NCBI GenBank assembly: GCA_033782935.1
Contig: JAWQEG010000723.1
Coordinates: 1,302,001-1,366,000 of the forward strand
Source: Petrolisthes cinctipes
Taxonomy: Eukaryota > Arthropoda > Malacostraca > Decapoda > Porcellanidae
DNA length: 64,000 bases
Direction: 5' to 3'
The notes under the pieces were generated by a model. That model was given only the letters and a program-made list of their open reading frames with translations, ran no database searches and was not told the DNA's origin. Numbering within the stretch: the first letter of the stretch is position 1; every line of letters starts with the position of its first letter. The position numbers and the translations under genes are program-made. This document shows, piece after piece, positions 24,059-34,879 of this stretch.

Positions 24059-24525
24059 CTAGACCATTTCAATTAAGCTAGCATTTTCCTTTTGATCAAT
24101 TTTATGTTGAACATTAACCATTTCATTGTGTCTATCTTTCTCCTTATGTTCTTTTTCATACTGTAGTCTAAGCTCTAATTTTCGTAACTCTAATTCCTTC
24201 TCAGCCTGAAGACGCTCTCTCTCAAAACCTAAACAAAGCTCAGTCCAAGCAACAGAATTCTCCTCATTTGAAATAGTTTGAAATAAAGCCTGGTTCATCG
24301 ATAGATTATTAGGAGAAAATCATCTACCATTTCCTCTAGAAGTATTCCAGAAGAAAAAGCTTTAATTACTATATAATTAATCTGCTCATTAGTATGGCTA
24401 TTCTCATATAAAATTTTGAAAATAGTTACAATGTACTTCCAGTCATTCTTATTAATTACTTTATCTCACAGTTTGTCTATTGAGGGATTTTGACAAAATT
24501 CTATGCAGTCAGATGAACTAAACAT
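24059..24525 (-). pseudogene. Gag N-terminal remnant of the Gmr1-like element
   Basis: From ATG 24,525 the minus strand reads MFSSSDCIEFCQNPSIDKL, a stop, about 52 more codons in the same frame to a second stop, then in another frame an 79-residue, highly charged helical segment (FERERLQAEKELELRKLEL). This is the layout of gag N-termini in this group, in which a charged coiled coil follows a short helical head. It is broken by stops and a shift. Confidence 0.5.
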
Positions 24526-24729
24526 GTTGACACATAAAAAATAAAGAAGTTACTACATAAATACACAACAAAATTGAAGAAAGTGACTGATGAATACTTT
24601 TAAACTAAGACTTGAATAATGTTTACAAGTAACTAGGAACACACATTGTTATTTACCTAGTGATGATATCATACCTAATAAAACAAGCTTTAGACAACAA
24701 TAACACCAGTCATATCATATCCCCCTGCA

Positions 24730-25030
24730 GGGGTGGTGGCTGAGTGGTTAATCTACTGGACTCTTAACCTATTGGTCGGGAGATCGAATCCTCTTAGGTG
24801 AGGAGCTTAGAAGATTTGCTCTTCCAAATCGAGTTTCAGGCACTAACTATAAGGCAACTGAACATCGTAAAACATGCTCGCTGGTACCATAACAGCTGCA
24901 TTATTTGGGAATTACCCTCACTTCCCTCCATCTGAGGCTGGGTGCCAGATCGGAAGTCGTGACGTGTGTGTGTATGTGTAGCAGTTGAAATGGGCCACTT
25001 TAAAGGGCTTCATGAAGCCTATGTCTAATG
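24730..25030 (+). mobile_element. tRNA-derived SINE (copy 1)
   Basis: The 5' end has a tRNA-like head: box A TGGCTGAGTGG near 24,736 and a box-B-like GATCGAATCC near 24,782. The body then matches the second copy at 54,883-55,235 closely, including GGCACTAACTATAAGGC, TTTGGGAATTACCCTCAC and the ending ATGAAGCCTATGTC. Two colinear copies with RNA polymerase III boxes and no coding frame support a SINE family. Confidence 0.8.
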
Positions 25031-25123
25031 TATGTCTGTTAACTCAAATGTTACCATATATAAATCATAGTTTCCCACCACAATGCTATCAATTAGTCAC
25101 ATCATTTTGCACTGTAGTAGGTA

Positions 25124-25346
25124 CAGTCTCCTCCACTCCCGCTTTCACCAGTTCAGAGTTGCCATCGTATACACCCGGCATCGTGTGAGCTACTAGTTTC
25201 GACTCTCGCATCCGAAACACCTGTCAGTAAGAGTAAGGGTTGATGGCAGGTGTTTCAGATGCGAGAGTCGGAACTGGTAGCTCACACGATGCCGGGTGTA
25301 TACGATGGCAACGCTGAACTGGTGAAAGCGGGAGTGGAGGAGACTG
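25124..25346. mobile_element. Young palindromic Tc1/mariner-type MITE
   Basis: Arms of about 105 bases on each side of a 13-base loop differ at only a few positions. The ends are CAGTCTCCTCCACTCCCGC and its inverse, flanked by TA at 25,122-25,123 and 25,347-25,348. It would fold into one long hairpin. The near-identity of the arms suggests recent origin or gene conversion. Confidence 0.8.
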
Positions 25347-25399
25347 TATGTTGGGAAGCAACAGCATCTGGCTGCCTATTACAGAGTAAATAATCAGAA

Positions 25400-25500
25400 C
25401 TCTATCTTGGGTGATGGGGATCCCGGTGTGACTGATAAATTGATGACTTTCTTGAAGGAGAAAGGACTACTAATGAGTTGTGACTTTATTATATATATGT
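25400..25500 (+). mobile_element. 3' end fragment of an element-1-like retrotransposon
   Basis: The plus strand reads GDGDPGVTDKLMTFLKEKG, which matches the last residues of element 1 ORF2 (DGDGGVTDKLMTFLRETE). The following 3' UTR is also alike (TTGTGACTTTAT against ATGTGACTTTAT). This is a strongly 5'-truncated relative in the opposite orientation. Confidence 0.8.
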
Positions 25501-25524
25501 GGGATGGGTATTGGGTTTATTGTA

Positions 25525-25832
25525 CAGTCGCGAGCAGCAATTGGTATCCCCCCTCGTGGATGAAGCCATGGTAAGAGATGAGCAGGGAATCGAACACCCC
25601 CCCCCCCACGCCCTATAACGTTGACTCGCTGATTCATATCAGAAGCTGATTCGAATCATTGAGTTATACTGGTATTATTAAACTTTCTCTTCGAAGAAAA
25701 CAATCTTCATCGCTATTCGCATTGCAAAATAATGGGAACAAAGCAACGAAGAGTATATTCGTTAAAGAGAAGGTTTAATAATACCAGCTTATAGTCCCAT
25801 ATATGGCGGGAATAGTATTGATTTCGTGACCG
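25525..25832. mobile_element. Tc1/mariner-type MITE with internal hairpin
   Basis: Begins CAGTCGCGAG and ends TTTCGTGACCG, with TA on both sides (25,523-25,524 and 25,833-25,834). The termini are diverged. A stronger internal inverted repeat pairs CTGGTATTATTAAACTTTCTC near 25,668 with the inverse near 25,765-25,790. No coding sequence is seen. Confidence 0.55.
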
Positions 25833-25834
25833 TA

Positions 25835-26278
25835 GATTAATATATTTTGATTGATAAACAACCCGGCCTATTGTTTGTTTTAGTGTTAGGAGGTACTACA
25901 AATGGAAGTGACTTATGGGAGTGAGGAGACGGTTCGAAAGAGGGCAGGTTAGAGTTGGAGTATAAATAAAATATTATTAATGGGAGTGGGGAGGTTGTTA
26001 GGAACACGGTAGGTGATAACTCTGGATGGAAACTAATAATACACTGCCCATTGATAGGGGGATCGGTGGATGAATGACTGACACTGTCACTCTGGCTTTG
26101 TGACACTAAGATTGGATATTGCTGAGCGTGTTTCACCTCTTCACTCGCTCTCCTATGATTATGAGGTAGCTTGTTTTCCACAGGTTCATTTTCAATATAT
26201 GGCTCTCCAAGCATGTTACCTCATTCTTTTTGCTATGCTGATGATCCTCCATGTGTGAATAATAAGTAAATATATATA
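25835..26278. other. No recognised feature
   Basis: A 125-codon minus-strand frame (25,837-26,214) is Ser/Pro-rich and shows no domain I know. I do not call it a gene. The stretch ends at the TA before the foldback element. Confidence 0.3.
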
Positions 26279-26906
26279 CAGGGTTATTCAAAACTACATT
26301 TACAAAATGACAGGGTAAAGTCCTGACATGATGTTAAACATATTTCCATATGTATTTTTCAAAAATTTAAAAAAGTTAATGACAGACATGAAAGCCAAAT
26401 CCATTACCGTGGGCGAATGATCGAACACTTCTAAAATTAACTCCCCCCCCCCCCCCACAGCATCCAGTGTTCTCTCTCGGGTAGACGAGGGAACTTAATA
26501 CAACGTATGAAGCAATAAACCCTTATCGATCACGGGATTCAAACAGATCCTTAGGCTTCGAATTGATCCCAAGTATTCGTGTTTCTTGTAATGTCAGATA
26601 GGCTAAGAGAGTAGTAACCACTAATAGTAACCACTAATAGGGCGGTACTACTAACTTATCTGACATTACAAGAAACACGAAGCCTTGGGATCGATTAAAA
26701 GCCAACGGATCTGTTTGAATCCCATGACCATGATCGATAAGGGTTTTATTGCTTCATACGTTTTAAAACTTGCCTCGTCCACTTACGAGAGGGCAGGGGA
26801 TGAGGTGGGGGGAGGAGTTCATTTTAAAACATTCGATCGTTCGCCCACGGCAATAGATTTGGCTTTCATGTGTGTAATTAACTTTTTACATTTTTGAAAA
26901 ATACAT

Positions 26907-28479
26907 ATGGAACTATGTGTTTTTTTTTTTTTTTTTTTTTTTTTTATTAATTGCTCCATAGCGTCAATCAACAGGCAGACAACAATACATACGGGTAGGA
27001 GGGACTCATGAAAATACAATGACTACAACCACACATACACACGCACACACACACACACACCACACACACACATCACGAACACATAACAGAATGGAGCACA
27101 AGCATACAGACAAATATTACATTATGACCTACTTAAATCCACCAAAACGAGGGTGGCGTACCAGAAGTTCCTCCAGAACCTGGTGGTTCAGCAGGTGTCG
27201 ACAAACCACATCTAGTGGCAGGCCCCGGGGCAGCAAGTGTCGGACAGTGGGGCAGGCCAGGCAATAGTGCTCTACAGTGTTAGCACGAGGCTCTCAACAC
27301 AAGCGACACTCAGTGAAGGGAGGCTCACCCTGCATTCCAGCAACCTGCCACGGTGGCCGGTAGCCAAGCCTCAAACGAGCAGAGACTACATTGTGCCTCC
27401 GAACCATGTGGCCTCGACGACGGTAGGAATATTTGTGATGGCAGACAGACTCATAATGTGTGATGGAGATGCTGAAGGGCCTCTCTGCATCCCTGCGTCG
27501 CCGTACAGGGAGGAGAGCGGCGGAGCGGACTTTAGAGAGGTAACATGTCAGGGAGAGAGGACGTCCAACACCACGAGGAGGCAGATGGCAGGCTTCCTTT
27601 GCGAGTCTGTCAACTGTACCATTGTGACGTAAACCTACATGGGATGGCACCCATAAAAATTTGACAGTCAAGTTACGATGACGCAATAAGGACAAAATCG
27701 ATAAAATCTGCTGAACAACAGTAGAGTGTGTGGGCTGAACACTAGAGAGAGAATGAAGGGCAGGTCTGGAGTCACAAAAAATGGCAGCATTCACTCCACG
27801 TTGACAAACAAGACTAACAGCATCCAGAATGGCATACAGTTCACACAATGTTGAGCTAGAGTGGTTACAGAGACGACGGCCAACCCAGTCCCCTGGAGGT
27901 GACTCCATGTCAGGTGAGAAAACGGCACAACCTGCTGCACCATCCACTTGCAATGAGCCATCAGTGTAGAGGCAGTATGGATCTGTGATGGAGGACGTCA
28001 CTGTTTCTATGTGTTCCAGAGCCAACTGCCGCTGTAGAGAAGGCAGTTCCGACTTGGAAGTAGGTGTGAAGCTCACATCAGGTGTTGGTAGCATCCACGG
28101 AGGGGGTCCTGGGGGGACGTCGGCCACCATTATATCTATATTAAGACTACAGAGCATAGAGGAAACAGACCTTATAAGAGTACGTCCAGCAGGCAGTATG
28201 GGAGGGACCGGGTAGTTTGGTCTAAGAGAAGTCCTGACTAACTGAGAGTAATGGGGTGAAAGATGTGGGAAATGGAGGCACTTGACAGTGAAGCAAGTAA
28301 CATTAGAATAAATTCTCTCCACTAACGGGGGAAGACGCAACTCACGCTGCATGTTCACTATCCTGGTCGACATTGGACAACCGAGAATTATTCTCATTGC
28401 TCTATTCTGAAACTTTTCTAAAGTTTCCAGAGTAGCCCTAGGAAGTTGAATCAGAGCAGGGGAGAGGATGGAACTATGT
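26907..28479 (-). mobile_element. 5'-truncated I-group retrotransposon with 12-bp target-site duplication (element 3)
   Basis: The insertion occupies 26,919-28,467 and is bounded by perfect 12-bp copies of ATGGAACTATGT (26,907-26,918 and 28,468-28,479). On its sense (minus) strand it ends in AATAAA merged with a poly-A run of about 26. The 5' truncation lies late in the reverse transcriptase. It is a relative of element 2: both read STRIVNMQ after the reverse transcriptase. A 12-bp duplication, poly-A and 5' truncation are hallmarks of target-primed reverse transcription. Confidence 0.92.
27151..28467 (-). pseudogene. ORF2 C-terminal part of element 3: RNase H and terminal Cys-His motif
   Basis: The frame enters at the truncation (LETLEKFQNRAMRIILGCP). 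RNase H motifs are YCLYTDGSLQ, LCELYAILDAVSL, IFCDSRPALHSL and KFLWVPSHVGLRHNGTVDRL. A TGA at 27,294-27,296 sits inside the terminal zinc-binding motif: CRLC, the stop, then EPRANTVEHYCLACP. The frame then runs unshifted to a TAG at about 27,151. In element 2 the same position is asparagine. As read, this fragment cannot make an active enzyme because endonuclease and most of the reverse transcriptase are missing. Confidence 0.88.
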
Positions 28480-28540
28480 TTAACATCATGTCAGGAATTT
28501 ACCCTGTCATTTTGTAAATGTAGTTTTGAATAACCCTGTA

Positions 28541-29490
28541 TAGTACCATAATTTATCATATTAATTATATTCTGTAAAGTGGAAAATTTACCAATTTCTC
28601 TTGTAATTTTGATAAACACAGTTGTAGTAGATTAATAACACAGCCTAAATATGACTACTTATTTGCACAAATGGATATCAATTGATACAAATAGTATTCT
28701 CTTTTGTCATCAAAAGAGTATCTCATTCTGGCTATAATATCAAACTTCCCTAATTATAATATGCCAACTGTCGGATTGGAAAGTGCTCGCCGCCAAAGAC
28801 CCAGAGACTGTTCCACTCCACCTCTCCTGGGAAGGAAGGAGATGACGGTGGAAATGATTTCGGGGAGAGGGAATGAAATAGTGGAAAATCTTGTCGGATA
28901 ATAATTCATACATAATGATACTGTAAAATTTAATATCATAATCACCTGTTAATTAGTGTCATGAAACGTGCTTATCTTGATTCACATATTATGTAAACCA
29001 GATAAGGTGTGGTATATCGTCCATATTTCCAAGTGGCCGATAAAGAAACTAGATACAAAGGAAAATATTGTTGATACTGATACCATCGGCACATCTGCAG
29101 TATGTTATGGCAAAGCAATATACAGTTCTTAAACGTGTTGGTTGATTCTTTCGTGTTGGAGGTTTTGTTCATTGGCACAACAGTGGAGTGTTAGGGTGGT
29201 GGTGGTGATGGACTGTTATATATCATATTTTATTGGAATAACACATTCTCTTGACATGTGCAAAATATTCAATGACATTAAAATCAGTAATTTGTTAGAT
29301 TAATGGTTGGTTCTATTTTATTTTATTTTTCTGTCTTTATATGAATTTGTTATCTGCATAATGCCACATTATTGTAGATTACCTCCTGATGTGTTATGGT
29401 CAGTATTGGTAATTCAGGTGAATGTTTAATAATTGAAGATATGAACATCAATACGTCAGTGTTATCACGCCTACCCAGCAACTTTCTTAA
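28541..29490. other. No recognised feature
   Basis: AT-rich unique sequence. A 65-codon plus frame at 28,704-28,901 (ESARRQRPRDCSTPPLLGRK) has locally higher GC but no domain I recognise. I see nothing else. Confidence 0.4.
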
Positions 29491-29499
29491 CCCCTAGAG

Positions 29500-29775
29500 C
29501 AGTGGTTCTTAACCTTTTTACCCCTATGACCAATTGACATATTCCTGGGCAGTGCTGTGACCCCCTTGCACAGGGAGGGGGGGGGGGGCGATCGAAGCGA
29601 GCCTAAGCAGCTGGGGGAATTTTTTTTAGAAATATGAGCAATCATAGGTGCAATTTGAAGCTACTTATAAAGGAAAATTTCAGAATTTGTATTTCTTCCC
29701 CCATCCCTTCGTGACCCTCAGAAAAAACTCACATGACCACATTGGGGGTCACGACCCCCAGGTTAAGAACCGCTG
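29500..29775. mobile_element. hAT-type MITE with 8-bp target-site duplication
   Basis: Starts CAGTGGTTCTTAACCTTTTT and ends with the inverse (AGGTTAAGAACCGCTG). Flanking octamers are CCCTAGAG (29,492-29,499) and CCCTAGAA (29,776-29,783), one mismatch apart. CAGNGGTTCTNAACC termini and an 8-bp duplication are the hAT signature. A G run lies at 29,576-29,588. No coding capacity. Confidence 0.88.
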
Positions 29776-29784
29776 CCCTAGAAT

Positions 29785-29870
29785 GTGGCTGATGGCTATG
29801 ACTGTCATATAGTAGAGTGTGGCTGATGGCTATGACTGTCATATAGTAGAGTGTGGCTGATGGCTATAAC
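29785..29870. repeat. 34-bp tandem repeat, 2.5 units
   Basis: The unit gtggctgatggctatgactg plus tcatatagtagagt repeats from 29,785, next to the hAT MITE and using part of its duplicated target-site flank. Confidence 0.85.
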
Positions 29871-30419
29871 TCATTGCTATTTTCTAGCCCAATAGGCCCA
29901 ATTGGGTGGGATTTGTTTCTTTCCATCAATAGCCTAACCTATCACAGTACTACAGCGTGGGTCGCTGAGGTCCTACACTACCACAGAGATGCTCTTGCTC
30001 TTGTTCTTGTTGTTACAGGTACCCTGGGTGTTTTTTCAGGGTTGGCCCTTGTATTGGCAGCTCCTGTAAATAGTAAACAAAAACAATACCAAGCATAGCT
30101 ATTCCTCTCTACTTCTTGCATACCACATTTTTTCCAAGAATTTCTTCACAGCACCAATCTTCTCATCTGTGGTCTGCTCACACAAACCTAACAGCAATAC
30201 CATCCATTCTGTCCCTGTGAATTCCATTCCATCACATCCCATTTCAGTTAAGATGATCTGCATCATATCTGTTCTGTCTCTGTCACACTTTTCACATCCC
30301 AGTACCACATGTTCTACAAATTCATCCTCTTCTGTGTCACACATCTGTCATACCTTGCTTCGGGATTCAGACCATTTATAACTTCTTGCATTCACCTCCA
30401 TGCATTGAGCTCTGGCTCA

Positions 30420-30571
30420 AAAGAGTAGATCACCACCCAGACTTCCATCATACCACTTCATATACTCTGGGCATTCTTTCTCCTTATACCATACCAAAGA
30501 GTAGATTACCACCCTAACTTCCCTCATACCACTTCATATACTCTGGGCATTCTTTCTCCTTATACCAAACC
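30420..30571. repeat. 76-bp tandem duplication within element 4
   Basis: Two units (30,420-30,495 and 30,496-30,571) share AAAGAGTAGAT and ATACTCTGGGCATTCTTTC. They differ at only a few positions. 76 is not divisible by three, so the duplication shifts the retrotransposon frame and must postdate its last activity. Confidence 0.85.
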
Positions 30572-31952
30572 AGAGTTTCCTTTTGGTCCATTATCATTTT
30601 TCCACTTTCTTAGCCCAAGGCATTTCACTTCTTTGCCAATCTCACTTTTCCACTTTCTTGCATCCCACTCTAGTCCCTCTATATTTCTGTTCATCATTTT
30701 CCACTCATGCATATTTTCTCTAACTACCATACCATTCATGTATATCATTCTCTCACACTTCTTCCCCCATTTGCTATTTCTAATGTTCCACATATAAACC
30801 TTCCTTGCTAGTTTTGTATCCTCCATTCGGTCCAGTCTTACTTTGTATCTAAGGGTTGCTTTCACCAGTCTTTCACTGAATGTACTCCATCCCATATCAC
30901 CTCTCAAAGCTGCTATCGCTGCATACCTGGGTGCATTCAGTGCCATTCTCACTACACGATTCTGCCCCACCTCTAACTTGTCTATCTCACTCGCCTTCCA
31001 TGTAATCACTTCCATGTCATACATAATGCACGGGACAGCGACACTCTTCCATACTTCTCTCACGACATCATACTTGCTTGCTCTCAGCCTCGCTACACTT
31101 CCCAGTCGTCCGACCCATTGGTTCATCATGCTAATCTTTTCATTCTTGGTCTTTTCACTTCCATTTGGACTCCGCCATACCCCTAAGTACTTATATTCAT
31201 CAGTCTGTTTCAGAACACTTTCTCCCACTCTCCATGTGTGGTCTCTCTCATCATGTGTTCTATTTACAATCATTACTTGGCTTTTTTCATTACTACATTT
31301 CACACCAAAATCTCTCCCATACCCACCTACAACATCCAAAATCCTTTGGAGTTCTTCTGCTGTTTCACTCATAATTATCACATCATCTGCATACAGTAAC
31401 ATACATACCTTGTCATCTCTAACCCTAATCTCCTGCATTCATTCCTCTTATTCCCATAGCTAGTTTTTCTGTGTATAATCTAAATAGGGTTGGAGAAAGT
31501 ATACATCCTTGCCTGACTCCTCTCTCACTTCTTACCCATTCTGATTCTAGACCTCCTGGCCTGTACATTGCTCTTGTGTTCTCATACATACTTCTCACAA
31601 TATTTACTAATTTATCACTCAAGCCTATACTTTCTAAGACTCTACATAGCATCTTCCTATCAACCCTGTCGTAAGCTTTCTCTACATCTAAGAAACATAT
31701 GTATTGTTTACATCCATCATTTATCTATCTTTAAATCAGTTCATTCACCACAAACATATTATCTTCTGCTCTCCTCTCTTTACGGAAGCCATTTTGCTCT
31801 TCACCCAACACTCTGAATCTCTCAATCCACCTGCACAATCGTTCATTCAACACTGCACTGAAGATCTTTCCCAATGTGTTCAGTAGGGCTATTGGTCTGT
31901 AGTTTTTAAGCTCATTCTTACTCCTACAGCCTCCCTTATGCAGCAACGTCAC
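30560..31952 (-). pseudogene. Reverse transcriptase region of element 4
   Basis: Three overlapping open segments reconstruct the order of a reverse transcriptase: fingers (31,952-31,731, NYRPIALLNTLGKIFSAVL), palm motif B (31,652-31,425, GVRQGCILSPTLF), then the catalytic YADD and thumb (31,438-30,560, LLYADDVIIM through GKEVKCLGLRKW). Motif A falls in the damaged gap near 31,660-31,730. Frameshifts between the segments make it inactive. Confidence 0.75.
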
Positions 31953-32605
31953 TCTACATTCATTCCATCTCTTAGGTACTCTCTCTTCTTCTCACACTTT
32001 ATTAAAAAACTCAGTCATCTTCTCAACCACAAACTCACCTCCATTCTTGTACATTTCATACGGAATATCATCTGGTCCTGCGGCCTTACAGTTTTTCTGC
32101 CTTTTCACACATCTTTCAACTTCTTCTCTGCTAATTCTTACATTCAGTTCCTCTGCATCCTTCCATTCCAGTCTTACACTCTCTTCTCTTACATCAGACA
32201 CCTCACCTACACCTCCAATAATTTCCCAGAACTCTTTTATGGCATTTCTCATTTCTTCCTTGTCAGTTATACATACACCATTCTCTCCTTCACTCTTTTC
32301 TCCTTTCTCTCCTGCAACATACATTCTACCACCAGCATATTGTGATCAGACACAATATCTATCATCCTGTCTTCATCTATCCACATGCGAGATACAATTT
32401 CTCTCACTCTACCATTTGCTAACACATAGTCAATTGCCGATTCTTGGTTCCTTACACCCCACGTCACACGTCCCTCTGATAGGGTTTCATTCAGGTTCTC
32501 CATATCCATGTCATTTACAAACTCAACAAGCATTTCACCATTCCTGTTCATTTGCTCTCCTAGTAGACCAATATGTAAATTCATGTCTCCCATAACATTT
32601 ACTAC

Positions 32606-33130
32606 CGGGACCTAACCGGGACCTAACTGGGGTGTGAGAGTGACTGGAAAACAATTATAAGAAGTAATAACACAACTGATGGCAGTGAGAGGAGTTGCAG
32701 TGGTACCAAACGTCACCCATAGCAGCGATGCCACATGAGCAATTTGTCACACGTGGCTGGAAAAAAAACTGCTGGCAGGAGAGGTTGTTCGATTCCCTGC
32801 TCTTTACTGACCTAAGCAGGCCAGATAAAACCTGCCCGGGTTTAAGAGGTTAACCTTGGTGAAGTGCAGGTGCAGGCAGATAGTTAGGGTAGTACTCAGG
32901 TGGAACAAAGAGAGGGAGTGTCCATTTTAAGAAATAGGGGAGGTAATTTTTTTTTCTACCTCAATCTAGGGATTGTAGGCTGACAATAGCCCGTGACTCT
33001 TGAGAGGCTCGACATTATTGGATGTCGCACTAGATGAGACAGTGTAGTGTCATGGTGTTGGTAGCTTCTCTTCTGTCCCACTAGATGACGGCACCTTATT
33101 TATTATACACGTCACTATCAGGAGAGGGCA
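32606..33130. other. No gene recognised
   Basis: Unique sequence without coding signal. It contains GTTCGATTCCCTGCTC near 32,789, whose inverse also occurs in the MITE near 25,580, so a degraded repeat is possible. Confidence 0.35.
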
Positions 33131-33345
33131 GCTACATCGTCACTTACAGCATCTTCTATGTTATGAGATCATGACGATATAGGGGGTATTTTCATGATGT
33201 GTCGGCATAACCAGGATACTTGACGAACAACAGAACCAACGGATCACCTCGGTAAAAAGCCAGGCATTTTTGGCGGGACTCAAACCTTGGTCCATGATAT
33301 TTGCAGTCCGTCATTGTATCCACGCTGCCAACGCCTCCCCCAACT
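33131..33345 (-). mobile_element. tRNA-Cys-like SINE, minus strand
   Basis: The revcomp of 33,275-33,338 reads as a tRNA-like head: box A TGGCAGCGTGG (33,330-33,320), GGACTGCAAATATC with a GCA anticodon as in tRNA-Cys, and box B GGTTTGAGTCCC (33,286-33,275). Stem pairing is imperfect, so I call it a SINE head rather than a tRNA gene. A body of unknown extent follows toward lower coordinates. Confidence 0.5.
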
Positions 33346-33519
33346 GTCATTAATACCTGGCTAAATAAATTCTATACATTTCACCATAAAACATTTTACG
33401 CTTAGAACAACGCAATTTAATGTATCCTAAAGTGTGGCACGGGTGCACCAGATGTTACTTCCTCTCTCTGTAACAGATGTTACCTCCTCCCTCCTTGGTG
33501 GGTGGCAAGTAGGATGCAT

Positions 33520-33681
33520 TTAAGAAGAGAAACGCTTGATTAGAGGGCTACTGAATCCTTCAAACTATTATATGAAACAGATCCTCTATTAGAAACACTG
33601 AGGTGATTTGCTTCCTGGGATTGTTTGAAAGAATCTATTGCCCTCCACTCTACCAAAAAGAGATTCTGCAGGTAATTCTTT
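33520..33681. mobile_element. TTAA-family hairpin MITE (copy B, diverged)
   Basis: TTAA at 33,520 opens the left arm, which contains GGGCTACTGAATCCTTCAAAC. The right arm holds TTGTTTGAAAGAATCTATTG and CCCTCCACTCTACC, inverse to the left. It is the most diverged copy. Confidence 0.55.
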
Positions 33682-33732
33682 CCTCAGTGTCGCGATTTAA
33701 TCCATATATATCAACACACAATAATGTATTGT

Positions 33733-33805
33733 ATAGTGGTAGTGCCTGGGTCTCATATCCAAAGTTCCCAAGTTTGATCATCGGTTGGGAAGCTCATTAA
33801 GATGT
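33733..33805 (+). other. tRNA-like sequence, possible SINE head
   Basis: AGTGGTAGTGCCTGG resembles box A, and AAGTTTGATCATC resembles a degraded box B. GGTCTCATATCC would place a CAT anticodon. The stems do not close well, so this is probably a pseudo-tRNA or SINE head. Confidence 0.25.
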
Positions 33806-34189
33806 ATATAGTAATTATTCTTGTATGTTTTATGATTATTATGTCAGTTGCTGTAGTTTGTCATTATTAAAACAATATATCTCTTGTTGTGTCCATCCAG
33901 ACCGTCTTACTCTGGTTCAACACTTCCTCAAAGCAGTTGCTTCAAGTTTAAGGTAAGTTATTCATATACATATATTTAAGAGTAGGTGATGTTAGGTTAG
34001 TAATAATGTATATATTATACACAGGGTCCATAAGCCAAGTTGTACCATCTGGGTGGTGGCTACTTGAGTCGGGACAAACAATCTCAATAGGCCATGCCCC
34101 CTCCAGACTGTACTCATAAGGCTGGCAGCGGTATCTGTAACACGATCGATAATTAATATCTATATTTGAGTACACTAATTACTAATTTT

Positions 34190-34740
34190 CGCTTCATCAC
34201 AAGTTTACTGTGTAGTGGCTCCATGTGCTTGTGCACCACTCCTTATTCCTTTGTGCATTCCTCGGCCTCAGCCATCCCATGGTCTGGCGGATACGCTAAT
34301 CCCTTCCCCTGTCGCGGCTTAATCCCCCCTTGGGACTCCACGCCAGCCTCCACTCCTTGTCCCAGGTATGAATCATCTGGGTGCAGCACACCTGTGGACG
34401 TGCTGGGTCACGTGACAACGCTACATCCGGGGCACATAGTCACCTGGATAAAAGGGCCTCACTATGGCCAGACGAGAGACTATCCTGCTAGCTACAGTAC
34501 AAGAAGGACCAGCCCTGCTCTCGCCATCATCACACACTTGCATACTTACGTGTTCCCGCTTCGATCACACGTGGTGTTCCTGCTCTACACAACTACAGAC
34601 TCTCCACTGCAACTACCGACTCTCCACGAGGCTGCACGACAGGCTGGCCTTCTCTATACCTACATGTACTGCATTTCCTAGTATTACCAATAAACTGTAC
34701 CGTGTATTCTGGAGTCTGTTCACACAGATAGAAACATAAG
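34190..34740 (+). mobile_element. Possible solo LTR
   Basis: A GC-richer block of about 540 bases holds a TATA-like GGATAAAAGG at about 34,444 and an AATAAA at about 34,690, the spacing expected of an LTR. Its cytosine-rich look resembles the LTR near 51 kb. No second LTR or internal region is seen. The 171-codon frame here (34,166-34,681) has no known domain. Confidence 0.35.
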
Positions 34741-34879
34741 TGTTTCCTTACTGTTTTAACAGTTTTTAGCAACTCATATTCCAGTTTCTCATGTGTCATT
34801 CATTACACTGAGTTTAAAAACTTTACATATTAGTTTAATTATGTTTGAAATTATGTTTAACGGTACAAGGCGGGAAGTA

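Larger units (their letters stand above)
20443..24525 (-). mobile_element. Decayed Ty3/gypsy retrotransposon with gag-PR-IN-RT-RH order (Gmr1-like)
   Basis: The minus strand carries, in transcription order, gag remnants (24,525-24,059), an aspartic protease (about 23,010-22,700), an integrase with zinc-binding, core and C-terminal parts (about 22,400-21,275), then reverse transcriptase and RNase H (21,196-20,443). Ordinary Ty3/gypsy elements place integrase last. Integrase before reverse transcriptase in a gypsy-type sequence is the Gmr1-like arrangement. Many stops and shifts are present and I found no LTR pair. A 197-bp MITE interrupts it at 23,762-23,958. Confidence 0.75.
26279..28538. mobile_element. 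Foldback Tc1/mariner-type element split by a retrotransposon
   Basis: Left end CAGGGTTATTCAAAACTACA at 26,279; right end is its inverse, finishing at 28,538. TA flanks both sides. Pairing continues through almost the whole element: AACATCATGTCAGGA, the GGGCGAATGATCGAACA segment, the TCTGACATTACAAGAAACACG segment at the centre near 26,590-26,680, and the parts between. Without the 1,549-base insertion and one copy of its duplicated target site it would be about 700 bp with arms of about 330. CAGGGTNNTTCAAAA termini with TA sites are common in arthropod mariner-like elements. Confidence 0.85.
30099..32605 (-). mobile_element. L2/Daphne-like non-LTR retrotransposon remnant (element 4)
   Basis: The minus strand carries a 5'-truncated non-LTR element with several stops and shifts. 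In order: the end of an endonuclease (MGDMNLHIG, ESAIDYVLANGRVREIV; 32,593-32,267), a linker with PDDIPYEMYK, reverse transcriptase pieces (LHKGGCRSKNELKNYRPIAL, EEQNGFRKERRAEDNMF, RGVRQGCILSPTLFRLYTEK, LLYADDVIIMSETAEELQ), and a C-terminal part with a Cys/His cluster (EHVVLGCEKC). There is no RNase H. The VRQGCILSP and YADDVII style fits L2 and relatives; the clade call is tentative. Confidence 0.75.

Noticed and set aside
24730..24800. Functional tRNA gene
   Set aside because: The tRNA-like head does not fold with closed stems and is the start of a repeated SINE body.
29853..30098. 81-codon hydrophobic frame
   Set aside because: No conserved motif. It overlaps the 34-bp repeat and the 3' flank of element 4.
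34166..34681. 171-codon frame as a gene
   Set aside because: No domain, and it overlaps a block with TATA and AATAAA spacing typical of an LTR.
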